Below are positions 1 to 6,881 of a DNA stretch of 14,577 bases, piece after piece. The stretch is taken from positions 1 to 14,577 of the forward strand of contig CAKTKV010000015.1 in NCBI GenBank assembly GCA_934572355.1, in the 5' to 3' direction. The position numbers and the translations under genes were made by a program. The DNA is from an uncultured Oscillospiraceae bacterium (lineage in GTDB: Bacteria; Bacillota; Clostridia; Oscillospirales; Oscillospiraceae). Under the pieces are notes generated by a model. It searched no databases, had not been told where the DNA came from, and was given only the letters and a program-made list of their open reading frames with translations. The stretch's first letter is position 1; every line of letters begins with the position of its first letter.

Positions 1-357
1 GAGCTGCCCGCCTTCTACACCCGCAAGAGCGGCTTCGGCGTCGACTACCGCGTTGACTCCCCCGAGGAGCTTGCCGCGATGTTCCGCGCCCAGCGCGGGC
101 TCAACTACAAGGGCGGCATGCTCGTCACCAACCCCATCCCCGAGCAGTACGCAATGGATAAGGCCGTCATCGACAAGGCCATCGATCAGGCGCTTGCCGA
201 GGCAAAGGAGCAGCACGTCCACGGCAAGGAGACTACTCCGTTCCTTCTCGCCCGCGTGGTCGAGCTGACCGGCGGCGACAGCCTTGAGAGCAACATCAAG
301 CTCGTCCTCAATAACGCGACCGTCGCAGCCAAAACCGCGGCAGAGCTTGCAAAGTAA
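1..357 (+). CDS. psuG: Pseudouridine-5'-phosphate glycosidase, 3' end only
   Basis: The frame is open from the first base, so the gene starts outside the window; 118 C-terminal residues are visible. PsuG reversibly splits pseudouridine 5'-phosphate into uracil and ribose 5-phosphate, a cytoplasmic step in pseudouridine salvage. The visible part matches the end of this family: a GGMLVTNPIP motif (about residues 38-47 of the fragment), a helical stretch, then TPFLLARVVELTGG and SLESNIKLVLNNA close to the C-terminus, which in E. coli PsuG lie at the same distance from the end. A terminator follows directly, so the gene ends its transcription unit. Its usual partner, the pseudouridine kinase PsuK, would have to lie upstream. 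The family call is secure from these motifs; the catalytic residues are outside the window. Confidence 0.93.
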   Translation, partial: ELPAFYTRKSGFGVDYRVDSPEELAAMFRAQRGLNYKGGMLVTNPIPEQYAMDKAVIDKAIDQALAEAKEQHVHGKETTPFLLARVVELTGGDSLESNIKLVLNNATVAAKTAAELAK

Positions 358-366
358 ACCGTATCA

Positions 367-401
367 TCCCGCCGGAGCGCACGCTTCGGCGGGAGTTTTT
401 T
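367..401 (+). terminator. Rho-independent terminator after psuG
   Basis: A 12-bp stem (TCCCGCCGGAGC at 367-378 with GCTTCGGCGGGA at 383-394, one G-T wobble) with a 4-nt loop is followed by a T-run at 396-401, just after the psuG stop codon. Confidence 0.9.
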
Positions 402-415
402 GTGCTTGTTTGCCC

Positions 416-444
416 TTGCAATCCGATGTTCTTTGTGCTATGCT
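416..444 (+). promoter_or_regulatory. SigA-type promoter of the coiled-coil gene
   Basis: TTGCAA (416-421), a 17-nt spacer and TATGCT (439-444), with a TGC extended -10 element at 436-438. It lies 27 nt upstream of the GTG start at 472. Confidence 0.6.
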
Positions 445-471
445 TGTTACGATAAGATCGGAGGCGAGAAC

Positions 472-726
472 GTGACCGTGACCAACGAAGAAAGAATCTT
501 ACAGCTGCTTGAGGTAATGCAGGCAGATATATCCGGCCTCAAGACTGACGTTGCAGAGCTCAAGACTGACGTTGCAGGGCTCAAGACTGACGTTGCAGAG
601 CTCAAAGCCTCTCAGGAGGAAATGAAGGAGACCCTGTCGGAGCACACGGTAGCCCTGAACGCCATCCTCGAATGGGCGGACGAGTGCCGCGAGGCCGACC
701 GCTTCCCCCTTCCGAAAATCATGTAA
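472..726 (+). CDS. Small coiled-coil protein with heptad tandem repeat
   Basis: An 84-residue protein of unknown function. The GTG at 472 is chosen because GGAGG at 460-464 sits 7 nt upstream; the frame is open further upstream but without a ribosome binding site. Residues 1-22 form an amphipathic helix (NEERILQLLEVMQADISG), then a seven-residue unit LKTDVAE is repeated three times plus a partial fourth (LKASQEE), followed by another helix and a charged C-terminal tail ending PLPKIM. The repeat has leucine and valine at heptad a/d positions, so a parallel coiled-coil oligomer is expected. There is no signal peptide or membrane segment. It stands alone between two terminators with its own promoter. 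LKxDV-type repeats occur in many unrelated phage and chromosomal small proteins, so homology does not give a function. Confidence 0.75.
   Translation: MTVTNEERILQLLEVMQADISGLKTDVAELKTDVAGLKTDVAELKASQEEMKETLSEHTVALNAILEWADECREADRFPLPKIM
538..600 (+). repeat. Three tandem 21-bp repeats inside the coiled-coil gene
   Basis: Units at 538-558, 559-579 and 580-600 share CTCAAGACTGACGTTGCA followed by GAG, GGG, GAG; only one base differs among 63. A degenerate fourth unit starts at 601. The unit is exactly seven codons, so copy-number change keeps the frame and lengthens the coiled coil. Confidence 0.95.
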
Positions 727-765
727 GCATTTTCCATAATCCATAATATTTATTCCGTCATTACG

Positions 766-794
766 CCTCCGAAGCATACGCTTCGGAGGTTTTT
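766..794 (+). terminator. Rho-independent terminator after the coiled-coil gene
   Basis: A perfect 10-bp stem CCTCCGAAGC (766-775) / GCTTCGGAGG (780-789) with a 4-nt loop, then TTTTT at 790-794. Confidence 0.92.
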
Positions 795-815
795 CGTATC
801 CCTAGCATGTTTATG

Positions 816-844
816 TTGAAATAAGCCCGCATCCGCTGTATAAT
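816..844 (+). promoter_or_regulatory. Promoter of the glycan operon
   Basis: TTGAAA (816-821), 17-nt spacer, TATAAT (839-844), a near-consensus SigA promoter 34 nt upstream of the first gene's GTG start. No other promoter of this quality is evident in the short gaps of the operon, so it likely drives all seven genes. Confidence 0.85.
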
Positions 845-878
845 ATTATGAATTATTTTTTGTATCGGAGGCGTGTCT

Positions 879-1859
879 GTGACTGAAAACGAATGCATGG
901 TGTCCATTGTCTGCATGGCATATAACCATGCAGAATATATCCGCAGCGCGCTCGACAGCTTCGTTAGTCAGAACGCTCCGTTCCTATTTGAGGTCGTTAT
1001 CAATGATGACGCCTCACCCGACTCGACAGCGGATATCATCCGCGAATATGAGCGGAAATACCCGGATATCATTCATCCGGTATACCAAAATGAGAACCAG
1101 TTCTCCAAGGGCGTCAACATTGAGAACGATATCCTCATCCCCAAAACCCGCGGAAAGTATATCGCTTTCTGCGAGGGCGACGATTACTGGACGGATATGG
1201 ACAAACTCCGCCTTCAGGTCGAATGGTTAGAGGCGCACCCGGATTACTCCGCCTGCGTCCACAACTCTGTTGTCCACTATTGTGATGGTTCCGTGTCCGA
1301 CCGGCTTCAGGAGCCATCTCACGGCGACCATGACGTTGAATTTGCCGATATTCTCCGCGGCATGGCTCATGCCTATCACCCCAGTTCCCTGATGTTCCGC
1401 CGCTCTCTTGCGCTGGACATGCCGGATTATTTCACCCTTGCCGCGCAGTACGGCTTCGATGATTACCCCATGGCTCTGCACCTTGCGCTCAATGGCCGCA
1501 TCAGGTACCTTGACCGCCCGATGTCGTTCTACCGTGCGCGCAGCAATCCCACCTCGTGGAGCAGCAATGTCGACGGCAGCTACGATAAGCTCTGCCGCTT
1601 CATCGTCGGTCAGGTCGAGGTGCTCCGCGCGCTTGAGAGACACGTGACCAATGAAAAGCTCACACTTGTAAAGCATGAGCGGCTCGAACGGGAATTTGAG
1701 CTTATGTACATTGAGGGCCGCGACGCGGAGCAGCGCCGTCCGCCCTACCGGGACATTCTCAAAGCCAAGCCCTTTTCGTACAGGCTCAACAACTTTCTCA
1801 AATGCACCATGCCGCATCTGCACCGGCTCTACCGGAAAATGCGCGGCTACGGCGAATAA
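879..1859 (+). CDS. GT2-family glycosyltransferase (first paralogue)
   Basis: A 326-residue inverting glycosyltransferase of family GT2 (GT-A fold), expected to add a sugar from a nucleotide donor to a lipid-linked glycan at the inner face of the membrane. The N-terminus has the family opening VSIVCMAYNHAEYI, then the nucleotide-binding acidic pair in INDDAS (D43-D44) and the metal/donor motif EGDDYW (residues 99-104). No membrane helices are visible, so it is soluble or peripheral. A GTG at 873 is in frame, but GGAGG (867-871) would be only 1 nt away; the GTG at 879 has 7-nt spacing and gives the same length as the second copy at 3349. First gene of the operon, 19 nt before the flippase. Sugar and acceptor specificity cannot be read from sequence. 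Confidence 0.9.
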   Translation: MTENECMVSIVCMAYNHAEYIRSALDSFVSQNAPFLFEVVINDDASPDSTADIIREYERKYPDIIHPVYQNENQFSKGVNIENDILIPKTRGKYIAFCEGDDYWTDMDKLRLQVEWLEAHPDYSACVHNSVVHYCDGSVSDRLQEPSHGDHDVEFADILRGMAHAYHPSSLMFRRSLALDMPDYFTLAAQYGFDDYPMALHLALNGRIRYLDRPMSFYRARSNPTSWSSNVDGSYDKLCRFIVGQVEVLRALERHVTNEKLTLVKHERLEREFELMYIEGRDAEQRRPPYRDILKAKPFSYRLNNFLKCTMPHLHRLYRKMRGYGE

Positions 1860-1878
1860 GCGCCGGATCGGATAAATT

Positions 1879-3330
1879 ATGTACGACAATAAGAAAACCG
1901 TCTTTTCCAATCTGATATGGCGATTCATGGAGCGCTGCGGGGCACAGGTCGTGTCCTTTATCGTGTCCATCGTGCTCGCGCGGATCCTCGAGCCGGAGCT
2001 GTACGGCACCATTGCCCTCATCACCGTCATCACCTCGATCCTTCAGGTCTTTGTCGACAGCGGCATGGCAAACGCTCTCATCCAGAAGAAGGACACCGAC
2101 GATCTGGACTATTCCTCCGTGTTCTACTTTAACGTTGCCTTCTGTCTGGTGCTTTATATAGGTCTGTTCTTCGCCGCCCCGCTTATAAGCCGAATATACG
2201 GCTCTCCCGACCTTGTCCCGGTCATCCGTGTGCTCGGCCTGACGATCGTCGTCTCCGGTGTCAAGAACGTACAGCAGGCTTATGTTGCAAAGACGATGCA
2301 GTTTCGCCGCTTCTTCTTCTCCACCCTCGGCGGGACGCTGTTCTCCGCCGTCGTCGGCATTACGATGGCTTACCGCGGCTACGGGATATGGGCGCTTGTA
2401 GCTCAGCAGCTTCTGAACGCCGCCGTCAACACCGCGATTCTCTGGCTGACCGTCGGCTGGAAGCCGAAGCTCATGTTCTCCCTACAGCGCCTCGGCGGGC
2501 TCGTGTCCTACGGCTGGAAGCTCCTTGTCTCCGCGCTGCTCGACACGGTGTATCTCAAGATATCCCAGCTCGTCGTCGGGCTGAAATATACCTCGTCGGA
2601 CCTTGCGTACTACAACAAGGGCGACCAGCTCTGCCTGCTCGTCGTTGAAAATATCAATTCCTCCATTGACAGCGTCCTGCTGCCCGTGCTCTCTGCCGAG
2701 CAGGACAGCCGCGACCATGTGCGCGAAATGACGAGCCGCGCCATCAAGACAAGCTCCTATATCATGATGCCGCTCATGGTGGGCATGGCCGTGTGCGCCG
2801 AACCGCTCATCCGCCTCCTGCTCACCGAGAAGTGGCTGCCCTGCGTGCCGTATATGCAGGTCTTCTGCGCGATGTACACCTTCTATCCGCTGCACACCGC
2901 AAACCTCAACGCTATCAAGGCCATGGGTCACAGTGACATTTTCCTGAAGTTAGAGATAATCAAGGAGATCGTCGGCATCGGGCTGATCTTCGCCGCGATG
3001 AACATCAGCGTCTACGCCGTCGCTGTCAGCCAGTTCGTCTCCGGGCTCATCTCCCTTGTCATCAACGCATGGCCTAACCGTCGGCTGCTTGGGTACAAGC
3101 TGTCAAAGCAGCTGCAGGATATCCTGCCCGCGCTGCTGCTCGCCTGCCTGATGGGTGCCTGCATCTATCCGATAGGCCTGCTCGGGCTGAGCGATTGGCT
3201 CACACTGCTTATTCAGGTTCCGCTCGGCATTGCGATATATGTCGGCGGCTCCGTTATCTTCCGCGTTGACAGCTTCAGCTTCATGCTGGATGTGCTCCGC
3301 CGTCTCACCGGCCGCGCCGCGGAGGAATAA
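1879..3330 (+). CDS. Wzx/TuaB-type polysaccharide flippase
   Basis: A 483-residue polytopic membrane protein of the MOP superfamily, polysaccharide-transporter branch. These proteins flip undecaprenyl-linked oligosaccharides from the cytoplasmic to the outer face of the membrane. The sequence opens with a short cytoplasmic stretch, then FSNLIWRFMERCGAQVVSFIVSIVLAR-like helix 1 (about residues 9-34), followed by some 12-14 hydrophobic segments; LARILEPELYGTIALI and the LAYYNKGDQL region are typical of the WzxC/TuaB subgroup, and length agrees with TuaB. The ribosome binding site is weak (GGAT-type), 19 nt after the upstream stop, so translation may depend on coupling. Placement between two glycosyltransferase paralogues supports a role in exporting their product. 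The transported glycan is unknown. Confidence 0.9.
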   Translation: MYDNKKTVFSNLIWRFMERCGAQVVSFIVSIVLARILEPELYGTIALITVITSILQVFVDSGMANALIQKKDTDDLDYSSVFYFNVAFCLVLYIGLFFAAPLISRIYGSPDLVPVIRVLGLTIVVSGVKNVQQAYVAKTMQFRRFFFSTLGGTLFSAVVGITMAYRGYGIWALVAQQLLNAAVNTAILWLTVGWKPKLMFSLQRLGGLVSYGWKLLVSALLDTVYLKISQLVVGLKYTSSDLAYYNKGDQLCLLVVENINSSIDSVLLPVLSAEQDSRDHVREMTSRAIKTSSYIMMPLMVGMAVCAEPLIRLLLTEKWLPCVPYMQVFCAMYTFYPLHTANLNAIKAMGHSDIFLKLEIIKEIVGIGLIFAAMNISVYAVAVSQFVSGLISLVINAWPNRRLLGYKLSKQLQDILPALLLACLMGACIYPIGLLGLSDWLTLLIQVPLGIAIYVGGSVIFRVDSFSFMLDVLRRLTGRAAEE

Positions 3331-3348
3331 TTTATCCGAGGTCATATA

Positions 3349-4329
3349 ATGAGTAAAGACTGTCTCGTTTCCGTACTCTGTACGGCCTATAACCACGAAG
3401 AATATATCCGCGACGCGCTCGAGAGCATCGTCACCCAGCAGACGGATTTTCCCTTTGAGCTGCTCGTGAATGACGACGTTTCGACCGACGGTACCGCCGC
3501 GATCATCCGCGAGTACGCCGAAAAGTACCCGGACATCGTGCGCCCGTTCTATCAGGAAAAAAACCTGTATTCGCAGGATATAGACATCTACTATGCCGTG
3601 TTCTTCCCGAACGCGCACGGCAAATACGTTGCCTTCTGCGAGGGGGACGATTACTGGACAGACCCCACCAAGCTCCAGCGGCAGGTCGATTTTCTCGAAG
3701 CGCACCCTGAGTATTCCGCCTGTGTCCACAACACGCTCCTGCACTACTGTCTCGGCGGCCGCGCCGATGAAGAGCTCGTGCAGCGCGGCGAGGACTGCGA
3801 TGTCGAGTTTGAGGATATCCTCCCCGGCATGAACACCGCGTGGCACACAAGCTCGCTCCTCGCAAAGACGCCTCTTCTGGCTGATCCTCCCGATTTTTAC
3901 TATATCGCCGCCGAATACGGCTTCGGCGATTATCCCTACGGTATATGGCTGCGCCATAACGGGCCGGTGCACTTCATTGCCCGCACCATGTCCGCCTACC
4001 GTATATGCAGTAACGACGCCTCATGGAGCAGCGGCGTCGAGGGGCGCTATGATAAGCTCACCCGCTTCATGACCGGCGCTGTCGCGATGCTCGAAGCCTA
4101 CCGCGCTCACGTCTCCGATCCGGATGTGCTGCGCCTTGTGGATGACAACATTCTCAAATGGAAGTTCCAGCTTCTTTATACGCAGGGCAAAGACAAGGAG
4201 CTGCGCCGCCCGCCGTATAACAAGCTGCTTAAAACGAAGCCTTTGCGTTTCCGCATCAACAACGCCGTCAAATGCCTGTTCCCCGCGCTGCACCGGCTCT
4301 ATCGCCGGAAGCAAGGCTATGACGAATGA
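3349..4329 (+). CDS. GT2-family glycosyltransferase (second paralogue)
   Basis: A 326-residue GT2 glycosyltransferase closely related to the gene at 879. The order of motifs is the same: VSVLCTAYNHEEYI at the start, VNDDVS with D42-D43, EGDDYW at 98-103, then FLEAHPEYSACVHN. The paralogues also share the C-terminal end (RRPPY, then LHRLYR and GY.E), so they are full-length duplicates that have diverged rather than domain shuffles. Differences concentrate in the middle third, where acceptor recognition usually lies, so the two probably add successive sugars (inference). GAGG lies 9 nt upstream of the ATG. Eighteen bases separate it from the flippase gene. No membrane segment is visible. Specificity is unknown. 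Confidence 0.9.
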   Translation: MSKDCLVSVLCTAYNHEEYIRDALESIVTQQTDFPFELLVNDDVSTDGTAAIIREYAEKYPDIVRPFYQEKNLYSQDIDIYYAVFFPNAHGKYVAFCEGDDYWTDPTKLQRQVDFLEAHPEYSACVHNTLLHYCLGGRADEELVQRGEDCDVEFEDILPGMNTAWHTSSLLAKTPLLADPPDFYYIAAEYGFGDYPYGIWLRHNGPVHFIARTMSAYRICSNDASWSSGVEGRYDKLTRFMTGAVAMLEAYRAHVSDPDVLRLVDDNILKWKFQLLYTQGKDKELRRPPYNKLLKTKPLRFRINNAVKCLFPALHRLYRRKQGYDE

Positions 4330-4349
4330 GCTCGAAAGGAGCCTGTCCT

Positions 4350-5546
4350 ATGAAAAAACTGCTGCTCTTAGGCGGTGCGCAGTACCTGCTGCCCGTCATA
4401 GAAGAGGCGCATAAGCTCGGGCTGTACGTCATCACCTGTGACTATCTGCCCGATAACATCGCCCATAAGCACTCTGATGAATACCGCAACGTCAGCATTA
4501 TTGATAAGGACGCCGTCCTCGATACCGCGCGTGAACTCGGTATCGACGGCATCATGTCCTTTGCCTGTGATCCCGGTGTTGTGACCGCGGCATACGTTGC
4601 GGAGAAGTTGAGGCTGCCATTCGCCGGCTCTTATGAGGCCGTGTCGATCCTCCAGAATAAGGGGCGCTTCCGCCGCTTCCTTACCGAGAACGGCTTCAAC
4701 GTCCCATGGGCAAAGAGCTATACTGAGCCCGCCGATGCGCTCTCCGACTCCGCCGGCTTCAACTGGCCGATGATCGTAAAGCCCGTAGACTCTGCCGGCA
4801 GCAAGGGCGTCACGCGCGTGGATTCCCCCGACGCGCTCCCCGCCGCGATAGAGCACGCCAAAGCCTTTTCGATCTGCGGCGATTTTATAATCGAGGAGTT
4901 CATCACCCAGCAGGGCTTCTCTTCGGATACCGACTGCTTCTCCGTTGACGGTGTGCTGCGCTATTGCTCCTTTGATGAGCAGCACTTCGACGCGCATGCC
5001 GACAATCCCTATACCCCCGCGGCTTACGCATGGCCGTCCACTATGCCCGCGTGGGCACAGACGGAGCTCAGAGGCGAGCTTCAGCGGCTCATCACACTGC
5101 TCGGCCTCGGCACCGGTCTTTACAATATTGAGACCCGCCTCGGCACGAACGGCAAAACCTACATAATGGAGGTCTCGCCCCGCGGCGGCGGCAACCGCCT
5201 GAGCGAGGTGCTGAGCATGGCGGCGGAAACGAACCTTGTCGCAAACGCTGTCAAGGCCGCCGTCGGCTTGCCGGTTGACGATATGCGCGACCCAGTGTAT
5301 AACGGACATTGGACGGAGATCATCCTCCACAGCGGTCGCGACGGTACTTTCCGCGAGCTCGAAATCGCGCCGGAGCTTGAGAGCGCCGTCGTCCAGCATG
5401 ACCTTTGGGTAAAGCCCGGCGATGCTGTTGAGCGTTTCTCGGGCGCGAACAAGGCCGTCGGCACACTTGTCATGAATTTTCCCACCCGCGAAGACGCGGA
5501 AAAATATATGGCCGACGATAGCTGGTACAACGTCGCCGTCGACTGA
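4350..5546 (+). CDS. ATP-grasp ligase (first)
   Basis: A 398-residue ATP-grasp enzyme. Such proteins activate a carboxylate as acyl phosphate with ATP and join it to an amine, thiol or hydroxyl. Domain order fits: an N-terminal Rossmann-like preATP-grasp domain (LLLLGGAQYLLPVIEEA, residues 4-20, then ITCDYLPDN), the ATP-binding lysine K144 in IVKPVDSAG and the glycine loop GSKGV, an EEF motif, and Mg ligands E261 (NIETR), E274 (MEVSPRGGGN) and N282. All key residues are present, so it should be active. The ATG at 4350 has AGGAG 8 nt upstream; an earlier ATG at 4326 overlaps the previous stop but lacks a binding site. Relatives include PurK/CPS-like enzymes and amino-acid ligases of antibiotic and capsule clusters; the operon suggests glycan decoration. 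Substrates unknown. Confidence 0.85.
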   Translation: MKKLLLLGGAQYLLPVIEEAHKLGLYVITCDYLPDNIAHKHSDEYRNVSIIDKDAVLDTARELGIDGIMSFACDPGVVTAAYVAEKLRLPFAGSYEAVSILQNKGRFRRFLTENGFNVPWAKSYTEPADALSDSAGFNWPMIVKPVDSAGSKGVTRVDSPDALPAAIEHAKAFSICGDFIIEEFITQQGFSSDTDCFSVDGVLRYCSFDEQHFDAHADNPYTPAAYAWPSTMPAWAQTELRGELQRLITLLGLGTGLYNIETRLGTNGKTYIMEVSPRGGGNRLSEVLSMAAETNLVANAVKAAVGLPVDDMRDPVYNGHWTEIILHSGRDGTFRELEIAPELESAVVQHDLWVKPGDAVERFSGANKAVGTLVMNFPTREDAEKYMADDSWYNVAVD

Positions 5547-5563
5547 CTGAAAGGACACTCTAT

Positions 5564-6841
5564 ATGCAAAAACTACTGATGCTCGGCACGAGCTACGGCA
5601 CCTGCGAAATGCTCCGCTATGCCAAAAGCATAGGCGTACATACCATCGTCACCGACTATAACGAGCCGGAGCATTCTCTCGGCAAGCAGATAAGCGACGA
5701 ATACTGGATGATAAACACCAGCGACCTTGACACTCTCGAAGCCAAGTGCCGCGAGGAAGGCGTCAATGCCGTCGTCTGCGGCATAAGCGAGTTTAACCTC
5801 GAGATGTGCATGGAGCTGTGCCGCCGTCTCGGTCTGCCGTGCTACTGCACGCCTGAGGCATGGCACTTCTCCCGCGATAAGGACGATTTCAAACGTCTCG
5901 CCCGCTCCCTCGGCGCGCCGCTTCCTGATGATTATTATCTCTCCGATCCCCCGACGCGCGCGGAGCTCGACGCGGTGAAGTACCCCGTCGTCGTGAAGCC
6001 CGTCGACCTCAGCTGCAACCGCGGCATCAGCTACTGCCATAATGAGCAGGAGCTGCTTGACGCCTGCGCTCTCGCCCGCTCCATGTCCAAAAGCCCGAAG
6101 CTCATCGTCGAGCGTATGCTCCACGGCGAGGAGTGGTACAGCTTCTATGCCTTCGCCGAGGGCGAGATAAGCCTCATGGCGCTGTGCGCGATGTATTCCC
6201 AGCCCGGCGAGCCAAAGAACTGCTACTCTATCACCTCCACCGTCTCGAACAATGTTGAGCGCTATGTCACCGAGATAGACCCCTATATTCAGAAGGTGCT
6301 CAAGGCCGTCGGCTGTCGCGAGGGCATCGGCTGGGTGCAGGTCATGCTCGATGAGGACGGGCATTTCTACATAATCGAAATGGGCTACCGCCTTGACGGG
6401 GACATGATGTATATCCCCATCAAGAGTCTGCTCGGCTTCGATACCGTCGCATGGATCGTCGACTATGCCCTCGGCAAGCGCAATGACCCGGCCATGCTGC
6501 CCCTGTCCCAGACCAAGGCCTATAAGCGCTGCGGTTCAAGCTACATGCTCTGGACGAATAACAACGGCGTCATCGCCTCTATCGAAGGGCTTGATGAGAT
6601 CGCCGCCATCCCCGGCGTCACGGTCGACTCTCTCGCCTGTGTCGGCGATGAGCTGACAAAGTACCAGCCTCTTGGCGATATCCTCTTCGATACCGACGAT
6701 ATCGAGGAGACCTGCCGCTTTATCCAGAAGGTCAACGACACCGTGAAGATCACGAACGACCGCGGCGAAAACGTCCTCATCTATTATGATGATTTCGACT
6801 ACCTCCGCAAGGTATATGAGGACGGTCTGGCGGGCAAATGA
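5564..6841 (+). CDS. ATP-grasp ligase (second, divergent)
   Basis: A 425-residue protein with the same architecture as its neighbour but only distantly similar. The N-terminal domain begins KLLMLGTSYGTCEMLRYA and continues IVTDYNEPEHS; K145 lies in VVVKPVDLS, the following loop is CNRGI rather than a glycine-rich GSKG, and the C-terminal metal site reads IIEMGYRLDGD around E272. In classic ATP-grasp enzymes this motif is E-x-N-x-R; here G274 and Y275 stand near the usual Asn and D278/D280 may take part. The C-terminal 100 residues extend beyond the catalytic core. AAAGGA precedes the ATG; the gap to the previous gene is 17 nt. It is likely a carboxylate-amine ligase or a related ATP-using enzyme working on the same product; the substrate cannot be inferred. 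Confidence 0.8.
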   Translation: MQKLLMLGTSYGTCEMLRYAKSIGVHTIVTDYNEPEHSLGKQISDEYWMINTSDLDTLEAKCREEGVNAVVCGISEFNLEMCMELCRRLGLPCYCTPEAWHFSRDKDDFKRLARSLGAPLPDDYYLSDPPTRAELDAVKYPVVVKPVDLSCNRGISYCHNEQELLDACALARSMSKSPKLIVERMLHGEEWYSFYAFAEGEISLMALCAMYSQPGEPKNCYSITSTVSNNVERYVTEIDPYIQKVLKAVGCREGIGWVQVMLDEDGHFYIIEMGYRLDGDMMYIPIKSLLGFDTVAWIVDYALGKRNDPAMLPLSQTKAYKRCGSSYMLWTNNNGVIASIEGLDEIAAIPGVTVDSLACVGDELTKYQPLGDILFDTDDIEETCRFIQKVNDTVKITNDRGENVLIYYDDFDYLRKVYEDGLAGK

Positions 6842-6881
6842 TCCCCCCGTCGGACAATGAAACAGATTGGAGTGATGCGCC

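Noticed and set aside
538..600. Possible CRISPR array
   Set aside because: The 21-bp units are directly adjacent without spacers and lie in frame within a coding region.
4368..5558. Minus-strand open frame of 396 codons opposite the first ATP-grasp gene
   Set aside because: It mirrors the coding frame, shows no recognisable motif and spans a gene boundary; the plus-strand gene is certain.
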